Part shown: one piece after another, positions 45,347 to 55,559 of the stretch | How the letters are laid out: each line of letters starts with the position of its first letter | Numbering within the stretch: the first letter of the stretch is position 1 | Assembly: GCF_000378405.1 (NCBI RefSeq) | Contig: NZ_KB899636.1 | Coordinates: forward strand, 65,089-129,088 | From: Succinimonas amylolytica DSM 2873 | Lineage (GTDB): Bacteria > Pseudomonadota > Gammaproteobacteria > Enterobacterales > Succinivibrionaceae | Reading direction: 5' to 3' | Length of the DNA: 64,000 nt | Notes under the pieces: model-generated | What the model was told of the DNA's origin: nothing | Seen by the model: only the letters and a program-made list of their open reading frames with translations | Databases searched by the model: none | Position numbers and translations under genes: made by a program

Positions 45347-45556
45347 ATGGAGATTAAAAACCCTTTGGCATTGTCATCCGGCAGCATACTAATGACCTCG
45401 CCGTACAATACCGACACCGTGCTGATTGCGAAAAAAAAAAAACAGAAAGCCACAAACAAACATCCCGGACTAAACCGGGACTTCAGAAGAAAGACAAAAA
45501 AGGGGGTAATCCCCCCGGAGAAAAAGCCGACTAAAGTAAAAAGTTTCGGTTCATAG
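45347..45556 (+). CDS. Doubtful small basic protein
   Basis: A 69-residue frame from ATG 45347, ending in a strongly basic half (KKKKQKATNKHPGLNRDFRRKTKK...KPTKVKSFGS). The lysine run is coded by twelve consecutive A (45431-45442), a slippery sequence. No good ribosome binding site precedes the ATG or the next one at 45392, and no family is recognised. The frame remains open back to 45173, but that part lies in unit C and looks non-coding. It may be a real small RNA-binding-type peptide or chance. Confidence 0.3.
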   Translation: MEIKNPLALSSGSILMTSPYNTDTVLIAKKKKQKATNKHPGLNRDFRRKTKKGVIPPEKKPTKVKSFGS

Positions 45557-45633
45557 CGTCATTCGAGGCACCAAAAAACCGCAGCATCACTGCCAGACAT
45601 CATACCCCTGCCGGAATTGTCAGAAATGACGGA

Positions 45634-46590
45634 TCAGCAGTAGCCGTATTTCATAATACGGTCATATCTCTTTTCCAGAAGAGATTCCGGAGATTCGTTT
45701 TTAAGCTCGCTCAAATCCTTCAGAAGCTGCTTCTTAAGATTTTCGGCCATCTTCTGATAATCCCGGTGCGCCCCGCCGAGAGGCTCTTCAACAATGCTGT
45801 CAATAAGCTTCAGTCTTTTTAAATCCTTGGCGGTAATATTCATGGCATCCGCAGCCAGAGGTGCCTTGTCCGCACTCTTCCAGAGAATTGAGGCGCATCC
45901 TTCGGGAGAAATTACAGAATAGGTGGCATACTGCAGCATGTTCACCCGATCTCCAACCCCAATGGCCAATGCGCCGCCGGAACCGCCTTCACCAATAACA
46001 GTGCAGATAATAGGAACTTTGAGAGCACTCATAACTTTTAGATTTCTGGCTATAGCTTCAGCCTGCCCTCTTTCCTCGGCACCTACCCCCGGATATGCGC
46101 CCGGAGTATCAATAAAGGTAATAATCGGCAACCGGAATCTCTCGGCCATCTGCATAAGACGCAACGCCTTCCGGTAACCCTCGGGACGCGGCATTCCAAA
46201 ATTTCTCATGGTTCTGGTCTGAACATTGCGGCCCTTCTGATGTCCCACCAGCATTACCGGCTCGCCGTCAATTCTGGCAATACCGCCGATAATCGCCTTG
46301 TCATCTGCATAGGCCCGGTCTCCGTGCAGCTCCTCATAATCCGTAAATATTTCCTTGATGTAGTCAAGAGTATACGGCCGCAGCGGATGACGCGAAAGGC
46401 GGGAGATCTGCCAGGCTCCCAGATCGGAAAAGGTCTTTCTGGTCATTTCCACGGCCTTTTTCTCAAGAGATGCAATCTCGTCCGAGAAATCAACGCTTTC
46501 ACCGATATTGCTGCTTACGTGCTTAAGTTCATCAATGTGAGCCAGGAGCTCTGCAATAGGCTGTTCGAAATCCAAATAATCTATATTCAT
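45634..46590 (-). CDS. accA: Acetyl-CoA carboxylase carboxyltransferase subunit alpha
   Basis: With AccD transfers the carboxyl group from carboxybiotin to acetyl-CoA, the first step of fatty-acid synthesis. The 318 residues equal the E. coli protein (319). Family features are the N-terminal helical part ([16 protein letters not shown]), [48 protein letters not shown] and [15 protein letters not shown]. It follows dnaE after a 201-base gap, the usual order. Confidence 0.97.
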   Translation of the reverse strand: MNIDYLDFEQPIAELLAHIDELKHVSSNIGESVDFSDEIASLEKKAVEMTRKTFSDLGAWQISRLSRHPLRPYTLDYIKEIFTDYEELHGDRAYADDKAIIGGIARIDGEPVMLVGHQKGRNVQTRTMRNFGMPRPEGYRKALRLMQMAERFRLPIITFIDTPGAYPGVGAEERGQAEAIARNLKVMSALKVPIICTVIGEGGSGGALAIGVGDRVNMLQYATYSVISPEGCASILWKSADKAPLAADAMNITAKDLKRLKLIDSIVEEPLGGAHRDYQKMAENLKKQLLKDLSELKNESPESLLEKRYDRIMKYGYC

Positions 46591-46791
46591 GCGTAAACCC
46601 TGTAAACTGTGCCGCCGGATCGGAAGGCATTCAGTATCTGCCGCATTTCTGCAACAGTCTCAGAAATCAAATACCCAATTTTAACCTACGCCCCGGTAAA
46701 ATACGAGACAGAAAAGACAATTTCTTATATCACTTCATAAAACGCCTCCGGATTCCCTGCTCCGGAGCCATTCAGAAATCCCACCAGCTCG

Positions 46792-49700
46792 TCACTCTTG
46801 AAACACCGGCCTGTCGGGTGGCAGATAAGAAACAGCCGCCCTGCCGTCGCAGTAGTACCGGAGATCATCAAGAAGCTCGTCGCAAGGATCAACCTGATAA
46901 TGGCTTTGTACCAGCATGGCGCCTTTTTCCTTTTCGTAAAGAATTTCCAGGGGCATGGACCCCGGATAGCGGAACAAAGCATCTCTGATGTGGGAGAGCT
47001 GGTTTTCCTTTTTCATAAGCCGGTCATTGAGACAGATCCGTACTGCACGTCCGTAACGGTGCCGGGCTTCAGAAATGCTGATAATCTCGTCAACCCGGAT
47101 TTCCACGCTTTTGTTGTAGTTGTCATAGCCCACGCTGCCGTAAAAAACCGCCAGCATATCGTCATGCACCAGATTCCGGTACTTGTCAAACTTGTCCCGC
47201 CATAAGGAGAACACCACATCTCCGGTATAATCGATAAGATGTCCCTGAATAAACTGATTACCCGATTTGGTAGTACGAAATTCCAGATGCTGGATTATTC
47301 CGGCAGCAACAATCTTTTTTCGTTCCTCACCAAAACCGCCAGAAGACGGACGCAGTTCTCCCAGTCTGGCTCCGCTGAAATGGAGCACCTCGTTACGATA
47401 ACGATCCATGGGATGCCCGGTAAGATAAAGTCCCAGAGTTTCCACCTCGCCGTCCAGATTAACCTTGTCGGGATACGGCTTCACCTCCGGATACTGCGGC
47501 TCTGCGATCTCCGAAAACATCATTCCCCCAAACAGATCCACTTCTCCCGAAGCCCGATCCTTGGACGATTCGGTATTCAGTTTCAGGGCGGCATCCACCG
47601 ATGCCATGAGAGCGGCCCGGTGCGGTCCTATGCGATCCAGGCTTCCCGCCTTAATAAGAGCCTCCAGAACTCTGCGACTCATGGACATCCGATCAATTCT
47701 GCGGCACAAATCGAAAATGCTGGTAAAGGGGTTCTTTTTGCGTTCCTCCATGATAGCCTTCACCGGCCACTCTCCGACTCCCTTGACAGCCGCCAGACTG
47801 AACACGATGTGCCCCTTGCCGTTAACAATAAAATGCACATTTCCCTCGTTGATGTCCGGGGGATCAACGGGAATATTCAGTCTGCGGCATTCGTTAATGT
47901 AGGAAACTATTTTGTCGGCGTTTTCCTTATCTGCCGTCATCATGGCTGCCAGAAATTCAGCAGGATAGTGAGCCTTGAGCCACAGAGTCTGAAAGCACAC
48001 CAGAGCATAGGCTGCAGAATGCGATTTGTTAAAACCGTATTTAGCAAATTTTTCCACCATGTCGAAGATTTTCATGGCCAGATCGCCGTCAATCCCCTTT
48101 TCCACAGCCCCGGCCCGGAACTTGGCCCGCTGCTTCTGCATCACATCCATCTGCTTTTTACCCATGGCACGGCGCAGAATATCAGCACCGCCCAGACTGT
48201 ACCCTGCCATGGCCTGGGCAATCTGCATTACCTGTTCCTGGTAAATAATAACGCCGTAGGTGGGCTTGAGAATCGGCTCCAGGCACGGGTGCTGGAATTC
48301 CGGATCCGGATAGGCGATTTCTTCCTTGCCATGCTTGCGGTTAACAAAGTTATCCACAAGTCCGCACCCCAGAGGCCCCGGGCGGTAAAGAGCCACCAGA
48401 GCGATGATATCCTCAAAGCAGTCCGGCTGCAGCTTCCCAATAAGCTCCCGCATGCCGCGGGATTCCAGCTGGAACACCGCCGTAGTTTCCGTGGATTTCA
48501 GCACCTCATAGGAAAGAGGATCCGCCAGGTCTATCCTGCGGATATCCACGAGAGGCTTCCCTTCCCGTTTCATCCTCTCATTTATCATATCCAAAGCCCA
48601 GCGAATAATGGTCAGAGTCCGGAGTCCCAGAAAGTCAAACTTTACCAGACCGGCCTCTTCCACATCATGCTTGTCAAACTGGGTCTTGAAATCGCCGCCG
48701 GCTTCGTCACACATCAGGGGAGCAAAGTCTGTAATTACCGAGGGAGAAATTACCACACCGCCGGCATGCTTGCCATGGGAGGTGGTAAGTCCCTCCACCC
48801 GGATAGCCTTGTCCACCACCTCACGGATTTCCTCATCCTCGGCATATTTTTCCCGGAAGGCTTTTGCCGCATCATCAGCAGGATCCCGGGGAGGCGCCAG
48901 AGCTTCTGTCAGGGTATAGTCCAGCTTGTCATTGACCTTTTTTGGCAGCAGTTTTGCCAGCCGGTCTCCAAAAGAATAGCTCTTTCCCATAACCCGGGCC
49001 ACTGCCTTTACAGAGGCCTTGGCCGCCAGAGTGCCGAAGGTGATGATCTGGGAAACTGACTGTCTGCCGTACAGTGCCGCTACATGCTGAATAACCTTGC
49101 CGCGGTTATCCATGCAGAAATCCACGTCAAAGTCCGGCATGGAGACACGTTCCGGATTCAGGAATCTTTCAAACAGGAGATCAAATGGCAGCGGATCAAA
49201 ATCGGTAATGCCAATGCAGAACGCCACCAGAGAACCGCCGCCGGATCCGCGTCCCGGACCTACCGGAATATCATGATTCTTGGACCACTGGATAAATTCC
49301 ATCACAATGAGGAAGTACCCGGGAAAGTCCATCTGAATAATAACCTTAAGTTCCTTTTCAAGGCGGATGAGATAAGGCAGACGCTTTTCGTTCCGAACCG
49401 CGGGATCCGGGTACATAAACTCCAGCCGCTTTTCCAGTCCCTGATAGGATTCCTTCTTTAAAAACTCAGCATCAGACAAACCGCCGGTAGGAAATTTCGG
49501 AAGGTAGTTCTTGCCGAGATGCATATAGACGTTACAGCGTTCCGCAAGACAAACAGTATTTTCCACAGCCTCGGGAATATCTCTGAAGAGTTCAATCATC
49601 TCCTCCTGGGAACGCATGTACATCTTCGGAGTGTACGGAGGATGCCAGTTTTTATCGGCCAGAGTCACCTTGTCCTGAATGGCCACCCGGATGTTATGAA

Positions 49701-50346
49701 TCTCATAATCCTCCTCTTTGGCAAACTGCACGTAGTTAGTGGCAATCACCGGAAGATCAAGCTTTTGCGCCAGTAAAAGGGCCTCCGCGATGTACCGTTC
49801 CTCTCCGGGACGATCCATGCGGGTCAGTTCAAGGTAATAAGAATCCGGAAAAAGCTGCCGGTAAAGTTCTGCCCTCTTTTCAGCCAGATCCTGACGCCCC
49901 TCGAGAATGAATTTTCCGACATCACCGTCAATACCACCGGAAAGCACGGCCACTCCCTCGGAATATTTCCTGATATTAGTGAGGGGAACACAGAACCGGT
50001 AATCTATAACCCCCTGACGGTAACCGTCCGCCTGAAGCTCCACAATATTGCGATATCCGGTTTCGTTAAGAGCCAGCATCTCCAGAGTAAAAAACTCTTT
50101 CTTTCCCCTGACTACGGTGTCATCGTAAACACAGAGCTCCATACCGAATATCGGCTTCAGGCCGCGAGGCAGGCACTCTTCATAAAGCTTTACGGAATTG
50201 CACTGATTCATGTGGTCAGTAATGGCCAGAGCCGGCATCCCGAGCTCCTGGGCCTTCTTGACCACTGACTTTACATCCATTAGTCCGTCATGAATGGAAT
50301 AGTCGGTGTGCACATGAAGATGGACAAATCTGCCGCTTTCGTTCAT
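46792..50346 (-). CDS. dnaE: DNA polymerase III alpha subunit
   Basis: Replicative polymerase. At the N-terminus is a PHP domain (HLHVHTDYSIHDG, 9-21). The polymerase active site shows GPGRGSGGGSLVAFCIGI and catalytic acids in MPDFDVDFCMDNRG at about residue 400. The finger and beta-binding regions follow, with the C-terminal OB fold and tail. The length of 1184 is slightly above E. coli (1160). It follows rnhB after a 63-base gap within the lpx block. Confidence 0.97.
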   Translation of the reverse strand: MNESGRFVHLHVHTDYSIHDGLMDVKSVVKKAQELGMPALAITDHMNQCNSVKLYEECLPRGLKPIFGMELCVYDDTVVRGKKEFFTLEMLALNETGYRNIVELQADGYRQGVIDYRFCVPLTNIRKYSEGVAVLSGGIDGDVGKFILEGRQDLAEKRAELYRQLFPDSYYLELTRMDRPGEERYIAEALLLAQKLDLPVIATNYVQFAKEEDYEIHNIRVAIQDKVTLADKNWHPPYTPKMYMRSQEEMIELFRDIPEAVENTVCLAERCNVYMHLGKNYLPKFPTGGLSDAEFLKKESYQGLEKRLEFMYPDPAVRNEKRLPYLIRLEKELKVIIQMDFPGYFLIVMEFIQWSKNHDIPVGPGRGSGGGSLVAFCIGITDFDPLPFDLLFERFLNPERVSMPDFDVDFCMDNRGKVIQHVAALYGRQSVSQIITFGTLAAKASVKAVARVMGKSYSFGDRLAKLLPKKVNDKLDYTLTEALAPPRDPADDAAKAFREKYAEDEEIREVVDKAIRVEGLTTSHGKHAGGVVISPSVITDFAPLMCDEAGGDFKTQFDKHDVEEAGLVKFDFLGLRTLTIIRWALDMINERMKREGKPLVDIRRIDLADPLSYEVLKSTETTAVFQLESRGMRELIGKLQPDCFEDIIALVALYRPGPLGCGLVDNFVNRKHGKEEIAYPDPEFQHPCLEPILKPTYGVIIYQEQVMQIAQAMAGYSLGGADILRRAMGKKQMDVMQKQRAKFRAGAVEKGIDGDLAMKIFDMVEKFAKYGFNKSHSAAYALVCFQTLWLKAHYPAEFLAAMMTADKENADKIVSYINECRRLNIPVDPPDINEGNVHFIVNGKGHIVFSLAAVKGVGEWPVKAIMEERKKNPFTSIFDLCRRIDRMSMSRRVLEALIKAGSLDRIGPHRAALMASVDAALKLNTESSKDRASGEVDLFGGMMFSEIAEPQYPEVKPYPDKVNLDGEVETLGLYLTGHPMDRYRNEVLHFSGARLGELRPSSGGFGEERKKIVAAGIIQHLEFRTTKSGNQFIQGHLIDYTGDVVFSLWRDKFDKYRNLVHDDMLAVFYGSVGYDNYNKSVEIRVDEIISISEARHRYGRAVRICLNDRLMKKENQLSHIRDALFRYPGSMPLEILYEKEKGAMLVQSHYQVDPCDELLDDLRYYCDGRAAVSYLPPDRPVFQE

Positions 50347-50409
50347 ATCCTGAAATCCTGATCAAATATCAAACCGGCCTCCGAAACTACGGATCTCACT
50401 TCCCCGGTC

Positions 50410-51090
50410 CTAAAATAATTCCGTGTTTTTACCGCAGAGAAGAACATCATCCGCAAATCTTCCGTCAGTTTCCAGAAGAATCTCCCGAACCGGACGGTAA
50501 CTCTTCCGGTAACAGGAAAGCACCCCCAGCTCCCGGATTCTGGCAAGATGTTCCGCAGTAGGATATCCTTTATGTCTTGCAAAGCCGTACTGAGGATACC
50601 GGGCATCCAGTTCCCGCAGCTCCCGGTCCCTGGTAACCTTGGCCAGAATCGACGCTGCACTGATTTCCGGCACCAGAGCATCCCCCTTGACCACTGCCCC
50701 GGCGGGAATTCCAAGATTCCTGGGAATACGGTTTCCGTCTACCAGTACATAGTGAGGCTCAACCTTAAGAGCCCGGATCGCCCGTTCCATGGCCAGCATG
50801 GAGGCCCAAAGAATATTGAGAGAATCGATCTCCCCAGGAGTGCACTCCCCAATACCGAAGGCCAGTGCCTTTTCAGTGATCTCCAAAAACAGCTCCTCGC
50901 GTTTTTTCTCGGACAGCTTTTTGGAATCCCGAAGTCCCGGTATCGGCCGTGCCGGATCCAGAATCACTGCTCCAGCCACCACATTACCGACCAGAGGTCC
51001 CCGGCCGGCCTCATCAGTTCCGGCAAAAATAGTTACTCCCGGAATGTCGGGATAACGAAATAAAGAGTTCGCGGAGTTATTCTGAGACAT
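50410..51090 (-). CDS. rnhB: Ribonuclease HII
   Basis: Removes ribonucleotides from DNA and RNA from RNA-DNA hybrids. [13 protein letters not shown] (24-36) holds D26 and E27 of the catalytic DEDD set, [15 protein letters not shown] follows, and [32 protein letters not shown] and [18 protein letters not shown] are family motifs. The length of 226 is normal. A 138-base gap separates it from lpxB upstream. Confidence 0.96.
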   Translation of the reverse strand: MSQNNSANSLFRYPDIPGVTIFAGTDEAGRGPLVGNVVAGAVILDPARPIPGLRDSKKLSEKKREELFLEITEKALAFGIGECTPGEIDSLNILWASMLAMERAIRALKVEPHYVLVDGNRIPRNLGIPAGAVVKGDALVPEISAASILAKVTRDRELRELDARYPQYGFARHKGYPTAEHLARIRELGVLSCYRKSYRPVREILLETDGRFADDVLLCGKNTELF

Positions 51091-51228
51091 AAACTGGGAA
51101 CCTGTAAATACTGACAGAAATCTTCAAAACCGGTAATCTGCTAAGATCCGACCGAAAATCTCAGTACTGCATTGGGAAAAATATGACATACAAGACAAAA
51201 CACCTGTCCAGGAGCCGAAAAGCACCTT

Positions 51229-52398
51229 TTAGCTTTCAGCAACCTTCAGCACTGCCTCGGCCGCTCTGGCATCAGAGTCCATCCTGAGTTCCTTGTGAAT
51301 TCTGGCAAACTCCAGCATCTGATCCCGGTTTTCCTGGGTATAGATCTTCTTCACCTCTTCACAGATCCGTACCGGGTTGCAGTCATCCTGAATAAGCTCC
51401 GGGACAATGCGCTTTCCGGAAAGAAGATTTGGCAGGGAGTACATATCCACCTTTACCACCCGCTTTCCAATCATGGCAGTAATTCTGCTGATAATGTAGC
51501 AGACCACCATCCGCTTTTTAAGAAGCATGGCCTCCAGCGTGGCAGTACCGGAAGACAGAATTACGGCGTTGGCAGCCGCCATTACTGCATGGGATTTCCC
51601 AACCCAGATGGTAAGAGGAATTGAAGGGGCATGCTCCCGCCATAGCCTGCTGATAAGCCGGGCTTTGGCTGCGGAGGTGGCGGCACAGATAAAACGCATT
51701 CCGGGATAGCTTTTCTGGAGAAGATAGGCAGCCTCGGCAAACTCCGGAGTAAGAAAGGTAATTTCCGCAATACGGCTTCCCGGAAGAACCGCAGTAACCA
51801 TATTGCTCTTAAAGACGCTTTCCGAAAAATTCAGCTCCAGTCTGGCGGCGGTAATCGGATACTCCATGGGAATCTCTTCAGCCAGCCGGTGCCCCACATA
51901 GGTACAAGGAGCGTCATATCTGGCATAGAAATCCTTCTCGAAAGGAAGAATCGACAGCACCATGTCAGTGGCAGCCTTTATCTTGTGAATTCTTCCGGAA
52001 CGCCAGGCCCATACTGAAGGGCTGACATAGTGTACCGTGCGGATACCGGATTTTTTAAGAAACAGTTCCACCGAAAGATTGAAGTCCGGACCGTCAATTC
52101 CCACAAAAACATCGGGATGTCTTTCCAGCACGGCAGTTTTGAAATTCTTGCGGATTTTAAGGAGCCGGGGCAAAGATTTAATAACCTCCCCGATCCCCAT
52201 AACCGAAAGCTCCTCCATATCGTAGAGCTGTTCGTAACGGGAGCCTGCAGCAGCACGCATTCTAGGCCCGAAAATCCCGGTAAACCGGGCCCGGGAATCT
52301 CTTTTCATAAGCTCGCAGACAAGCCCGGCCCCAAGAGCATCTCCTGAGGCTTCACAGGCCGAAAGCGCATAAAGATGATTACGCGAAGCAAGGGGCAT
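51229..52398 (-). CDS. lpxB: Lipid A disaccharide synthase LpxB
   Basis: Glycosyltransferase (GT19) joining UDP-diacylglucosamine and lipid X to the lipid A disaccharide. Family motifs include YALSACEASGDALGAGL, GIDGPDFNLSVE, YVSPSVWAWRSGRI and VLPGSRIAEITFL. SSGTATLEAMLLKKRMVVCY binds the nucleotide sugar. The length is 389 (382 in E. coli). It starts 11 bases after lpxA, so both are translated from one message. Confidence 0.96.
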   Translation of the reverse strand: MPLASRNHLYALSACEASGDALGAGLVCELMKRDSRARFTGIFGPRMRAAAGSRYEQLYDMEELSVMGIGEVIKSLPRLLKIRKNFKTAVLERHPDVFVGIDGPDFNLSVELFLKKSGIRTVHYVSPSVWAWRSGRIHKIKAATDMVLSILPFEKDFYARYDAPCTYVGHRLAEEIPMEYPITAARLELNFSESVFKSNMVTAVLPGSRIAEITFLTPEFAEAAYLLQKSYPGMRFICAATSAAKARLISRLWREHAPSIPLTIWVGKSHAVMAAANAVILSSGTATLEAMLLKKRMVVCYIISRITAMIGKRVVKVDMYSLPNLLSGKRIVPELIQDDCNPVRICEEVKKIYTQENRDQMLEFARIHKELRMDSDARAAEAVLKVAES

Positions 52399-52409
52399 CA
52401 GGGATTTCC

Positions 52410-53198
52410 TTAACGACAGATACCGCGGGTGCTGTCTTTGAGGAAGTCCGACAGAAGACTGATAGAAGGTTCCTCGGCTATCAGTTCCTGAAGCTTTTCA
52501 ATGGCTTCCGGAATAGTATTACCTTCCTTGTATACAATCATATAGGCACGTCTGATGGCAGCAATGCCCTCAGGAGAAAAACCTCTTCTCCTGAGCCCCT
52601 CTCTATTAATTCCAAAGGGCTTGGCATAATGACCGGCGGCCATTACGAAAGGAGGGACATCCTGATTAAGAGCTGCCATCCCGGCAATGAACGCATGATC
52701 CCCGACCCGGCCGAACTGATGAATTGCCGCCAGTCCCCCGAAGATCACCCAGTTTCCGATATGAACATGACCGGCAAGAGTGGCATTGTTGGCAAAAATA
52801 CAGTCATCGCCCACCTGGCAGTCATGAGCCACATGAACATTGACCATCAGGAGATTACGGCTGCCGACCCGGGTTACCGAACCGCCTTCCTTAGTTCCCC
52901 GGTGCAGGGTGCAATGCTCGCGAATCACATTGTCATCACCTACTTCCAGAAAGGTTCGTTCTCCGCCGTACTTCTTATCCTGACAGTCCTCGCCGAGAGT
53001 AGCAAACTGAAAAATCCGGTTCCGCTCTCCGATTTTGGCCGGCCCCCTGAGAACACAGTGGGAAGAAATCCAGGTATCAGCACCGATCTCAACTTCAGGA
53101 CCAACCCAGGTCCAGGGACCGATCTGAACCCGCGGACCAATCACCGCATCCTGACTGACAATGGCAGTTGGATGAATAACGGCACTCTCATCAATCAT
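52410..53198 (-). CDS. lpxA: UDP-N-acetylglucosamine acyltransferase LpxA
   Basis: First enzyme of lipid A synthesis, adding a 3-hydroxyacyl chain from ACP to UDP-GlcNAc. The left-handed beta-helix hexapeptide repeats fill residues 1-190 ([20 protein letters not shown]). The catalytic histidine is H125 in [11 protein letters not shown], the same position as in E. coli. The C-terminal helical part follows. The length of 262 equals E. coli. It lies 20 bases after fabZ. Confidence 0.97.
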   Translation of the reverse strand: MIDESAVIHPTAIVSQDAVIGPRVQIGPWTWVGPEVEIGADTWISSHCVLRGPAKIGERNRIFQFATLGEDCQDKKYGGERTFLEVGDDNVIREHCTLHRGTKEGGSVTRVGSRNLLMVNVHVAHDCQVGDDCIFANNATLAGHVHIGNWVIFGGLAAIHQFGRVGDHAFIAGMAALNQDVPPFVMAAGHYAKPFGINREGLRRRGFSPEGIAAIRRAYMIVYKEGNTIPEAIEKLQELIAEEPSISLLSDFLKDSTRGICR

Positions 53199-53218
53199 GG
53201 AAATCTCCTTAATTAAAA

Positions 53219-53689
53219 TCAGCCGCGGCGCTTAGCACACATAAGCTCGGCAGAACATACCTCATGTCCGTCAACGGAAGCTACACCGGTAAACTTGGCA
53301 ATGCCCCGCCGCTCTTTCAGATATTCCACATCAAGAATGAGCTGATCCCCCGGAAGCACCGGACGCTTGAAGCGGGCATTATCAATGGAAGCAAAGTAAT
53401 AGAGCTCATCCTGCTCCGGCTTACCCACCATGGTAAATGCCAGTATACCGGTGGCCTGAGCCATAGCCTCAAGAATCAGCACTCCAGGCAGAACGGGCTT
53501 TCCTGGAAAATGTCCCTGAAAAAACGGTTCATTGAAGGAAACATTCTTAAGCCCCCTAAGAGTCTTATGTTCGCCTTCGGTGTTGTAGCTTAAAACCCGA
53601 TCCACCAAAAGAAACGGATAACGATGGGGTAATAAATTCAAAATCTGCTGAATATCTAAATCCTTAGCAGGGGTATTTATCTCAGTCAC
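53219..53689 (-). CDS. fabZ: 3-hydroxyacyl-ACP dehydratase FabZ
   Basis: Dehydrates 3-hydroxyacyl-ACP in fatty-acid elongation, competing with LpxA for the same substrate pool. The hot-dog fold motif with H60 and E74 is in [15 protein letters not shown] and [23 protein letters not shown] (21-32) is also typical. The length is 156 (151 in E. coli). It lies between lpxD and lpxA with gaps of 12 and 20 bases. Confidence 0.97.
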   Translation of the reverse strand: MTEINTPAKDLDIQQILNLLPHRYPFLLVDRVLSYNTEGEHKTLRGLKNVSFNEPFFQGHFPGKPVLPGVLILEAMAQATGILAFTMVGKPEQDELYYFASIDNARFKRPVLPGDQLILDVEYLKERRGIAKFTGVASVDGHEVCSAELMCAKRRG

Positions 53690-53701
53690 TTAACTATTTC
53701 C

Positions 53702-54772
53702 TTACTTGCTGCTATCTTTGGAATCTGCACTGTTCCCGGCATCATCTGCGGGCAAATGCTCCCGTACATTTTTTTCAAGAGCCTGAAGTCTTGCGGCGAT
53801 CTTATCCACACTGTAAAGCTTCGGAAAAAGCTTCCACCACTTTTCTGCTTCCAGCACCGGCAGGAATGAATGATATTTCCCCGGCTTGTTGATATTCTTG
53901 CCCACCTGGCCCAGTATTTCGACACCGTCGCAAATCTTGATATGACCGTCGAATACCGAAGTGCCACCGACAATGCAGTATTTGCCCAGTTCCACGCTTC
54001 CCGCCAGAACGGCAGCGCCAGCAATGGCCGTGCCATAGCCAATCCGGTCATTGTGGGCAATCTGAACCTGATTGTCTATTATAACATTATCCTCGATAAC
54101 CGTATCGTCCACTGCTCCGCGATCCACCGCAGTAGAAGCTCCGATTTCAACCCGGTTTCCGATAACAACTCTTCCCAGCTGGGGGATTTTGATCCACTCC
54201 CCCCTCTCATTAGCATAGCCAAAACCGTCGGAACCAATCACACATCCGGACTGAAAAAGACAGGAATCACCAATAACACAGTTATGATATACCGACACAT
54301 TAGCCCAGAGTTTGGTGTTTTTGCCAATAACCGTATCCTTGCCGATAAAACAGTTCGGACCAATCTGCGTTCCTTCTCCGATGATGACTCCAGATTCAAT
54401 AACCGCGTGGGCACCTACGGATGCTGTGGGGGCAATTTTCGCAGAGGGATCGATAACGGCAGTAGGATGTATGCCGGGAGCACAGCTCGGAGGAGTGGTA
54501 TCAAACAGCTGAGCAACCCGGGCAAAGGCCACGTAAGGATTAGGAACCACCACAAAGGTAATGCCGGAATCCGGAAGCACGTCATCTTCCTTCACCAGCA
54601 CGGCACCAGCCTGGGACTCCGCCAGATACTTGTGCAGCTTCTTATCCGACAGAAAACTAATTTCATCCTTTTTGGCAGTCTGCAAATTGGCAATTCTGGA
54701 AATCTGTACCCCGGAATCACCAATGATTTTCCCGCCAATTTTCTCTGCAATATCCTTAAGCAGCATACTCAT
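53702..54772 (-). CDS. lpxD: UDP-3-O-acylglucosamine N-acyltransferase LpxD
   Basis: Third step of lipid A synthesis, adding the N-linked acyl chain. The N-terminal uridine-binding domain (about 1-100) includes DEISFLSDKKLHKYL. A long hexapeptide-repeat helix follows (about 100-320), and H240 in VQIAHNDRIG is the catalytic histidine (H239 in E. coli). The C-terminus ends with a charged helix. The length is 356 (341 in E. coli). A terminator between skp and this gene implies extra control at the lpxD boundary. Confidence 0.97.
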   Translation of the reverse strand: MSMLLKDIAEKIGGKIIGDSGVQISRIANLQTAKKDEISFLSDKKLHKYLAESQAGAVLVKEDDVLPDSGITFVVVPNPYVAFARVAQLFDTTPPSCAPGIHPTAVIDPSAKIAPTASVGAHAVIESGVIIGEGTQIGPNCFIGKDTVIGKNTKLWANVSVYHNCVIGDSCLFQSGCVIGSDGFGYANERGEWIKIPQLGRVVIGNRVEIGASTAVDRGAVDDTVIEDNVIIDNQVQIAHNDRIGYGTAIAGAAVLAGSVELGKYCIVGGTSVFDGHIKICDGVEILGQVGKNINKPGKYHSFLPVLEAEKWWKLFPKLYSVDKIAARLQALEKNVREHLPADDAGNSADSKDSSK

Positions 54773-54831
54773 AAATATATCCTTTGAGCCGTCTTAAAAG
54801 CAAAACCGGGAACATTCTGTTCATTTTAAAC

Positions 54832-54859
54832 AAAAAACCCGTTTGTATTCCAAAACGGG
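54832..54859 (-). terminator. Intrinsic terminator after skp
   Basis: On the minus strand CCCGTTT pairs with AAACGGG and six T follow, 17 bases after the skp stop and before lpxD. It would lower transcription into the lpx block. Confidence 0.8.
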
Positions 54860-54875
54860 CCTCAAAACTTTTAAA

Positions 54876-55385
54876 TTACTTGGACTTGCTTACAACACTG
54901 ATAACTTCTTCAGAAATATCAAGAGTGTCATCACCAAGATAAACAGCACCTTCGCTGCGGAAAACCACAGACAGATTCTTCTTCTTTGCTACCTGATCAA
55001 TAGCAGCCTGCACCTTCTGGTTAATGTCCATCTGCTCCTTGCCGGCGATTTTCTGCTCCTCCTCGCGGAATTCGGAAATCTTCACCTTAAGCTCAGCCTC
55101 CAGCATCTGCAGATCTCTCTGCTTCTTGAGAGCATCCGACTGGGAAAGACTGGGATTCTGGAGAGCCTTCTGAATGCTGTTGTAGTCAGCCTCCATCTTG
55201 TCAAGAGCGCGCTTCTTGGAATCCAGAGCCTTCTGCACCTTGGCCTGAGCTGCCTTGGTCTGAGGGATCTTGGAAAGAACATAAGCGTAATTGAAGAGAC
55301 CAATTTTAAGCTCCTGGGCCTGGGCTGCCACCGAGCCGAAAGCCAGTACTGCCGATAATGCTGCAACTGTTAACAGTTTCTTCAT
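54876..55385 (-). CDS. skp: Periplasmic chaperone Skp (OmpH)
   Basis: Trimeric chaperone that holds unfolded outer-membrane proteins on the way to BamA. The signal peptide (LLTVAALSAVLAFGSVAAQA) is clear, and the rest is the jellyfish-like body with long coiled tentacles (residues about 45-130, KAAQAKVQKALDSKKRALDKMEADY). The length of 169 is normal. It is preceded by its own promoter and followed by a terminator, so it can be made in excess of its neighbours. Confidence 0.94.
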   Translation of the reverse strand: MKKLLTVAALSAVLAFGSVAAQAQELKIGLFNYAYVLSKIPQTKAAQAKVQKALDSKKRALDKMEADYNSIQKALQNPSLSQSDALKKQRDLQMLEAELKVKISEFREEEQKIAGKEQMDINQKVQAAIDQVAKKKNLSVVFRSEGAVYLGDDTLDISEEVISVVSKSK

Positions 55386-55418
55386 TTTATCTGTTCCTTC
55401 TATTATGAAATTAACAAT

Positions 55419-55447
55419 AATTTACTGACAAAAATAATGAGTGTCAA
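55419..55447 (-). promoter_or_regulatory. Promoter of skp
   Basis: Minus strand TTGACA (perfect -35), 17 bases, TAAATT, about 30 bases before the start codon, in the 174-base gap after bamA. Confidence 0.65.
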
Positions 55448-55559
55448 CCTGATAGCGGTCATGAAGCTGATAAGCTTCTCCGCCTCCCGGCGACTCTTCC
55501 CGGCACGTCATTTTCCGCCATTTCCGTTTCTGACGGAAATTATACTCCATTATACAGGA

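Larger units (their letters stand above)
44591..45633. other. Intergenic region between rpsT and accA
   Basis: More than 1 kb with no clear protein gene apart from one doubtful small frame at 45347. It contains three consecutive promoter-terminator units on the plus strand (44832-45222), interpreted as small RNA genes, and the palindrome AGTATAATTTATACT near 44731. Confidence 0.6.

Noticed and set aside
47239-49059. 606-codon plus-strand frame opposite dnaE
   Set aside because: It is a shadow of dnaE on the other strand, with no family resemblance and no ribosome binding site. The same applies to other long antisense frames opposite bamA, ileS, lptF and flgE.
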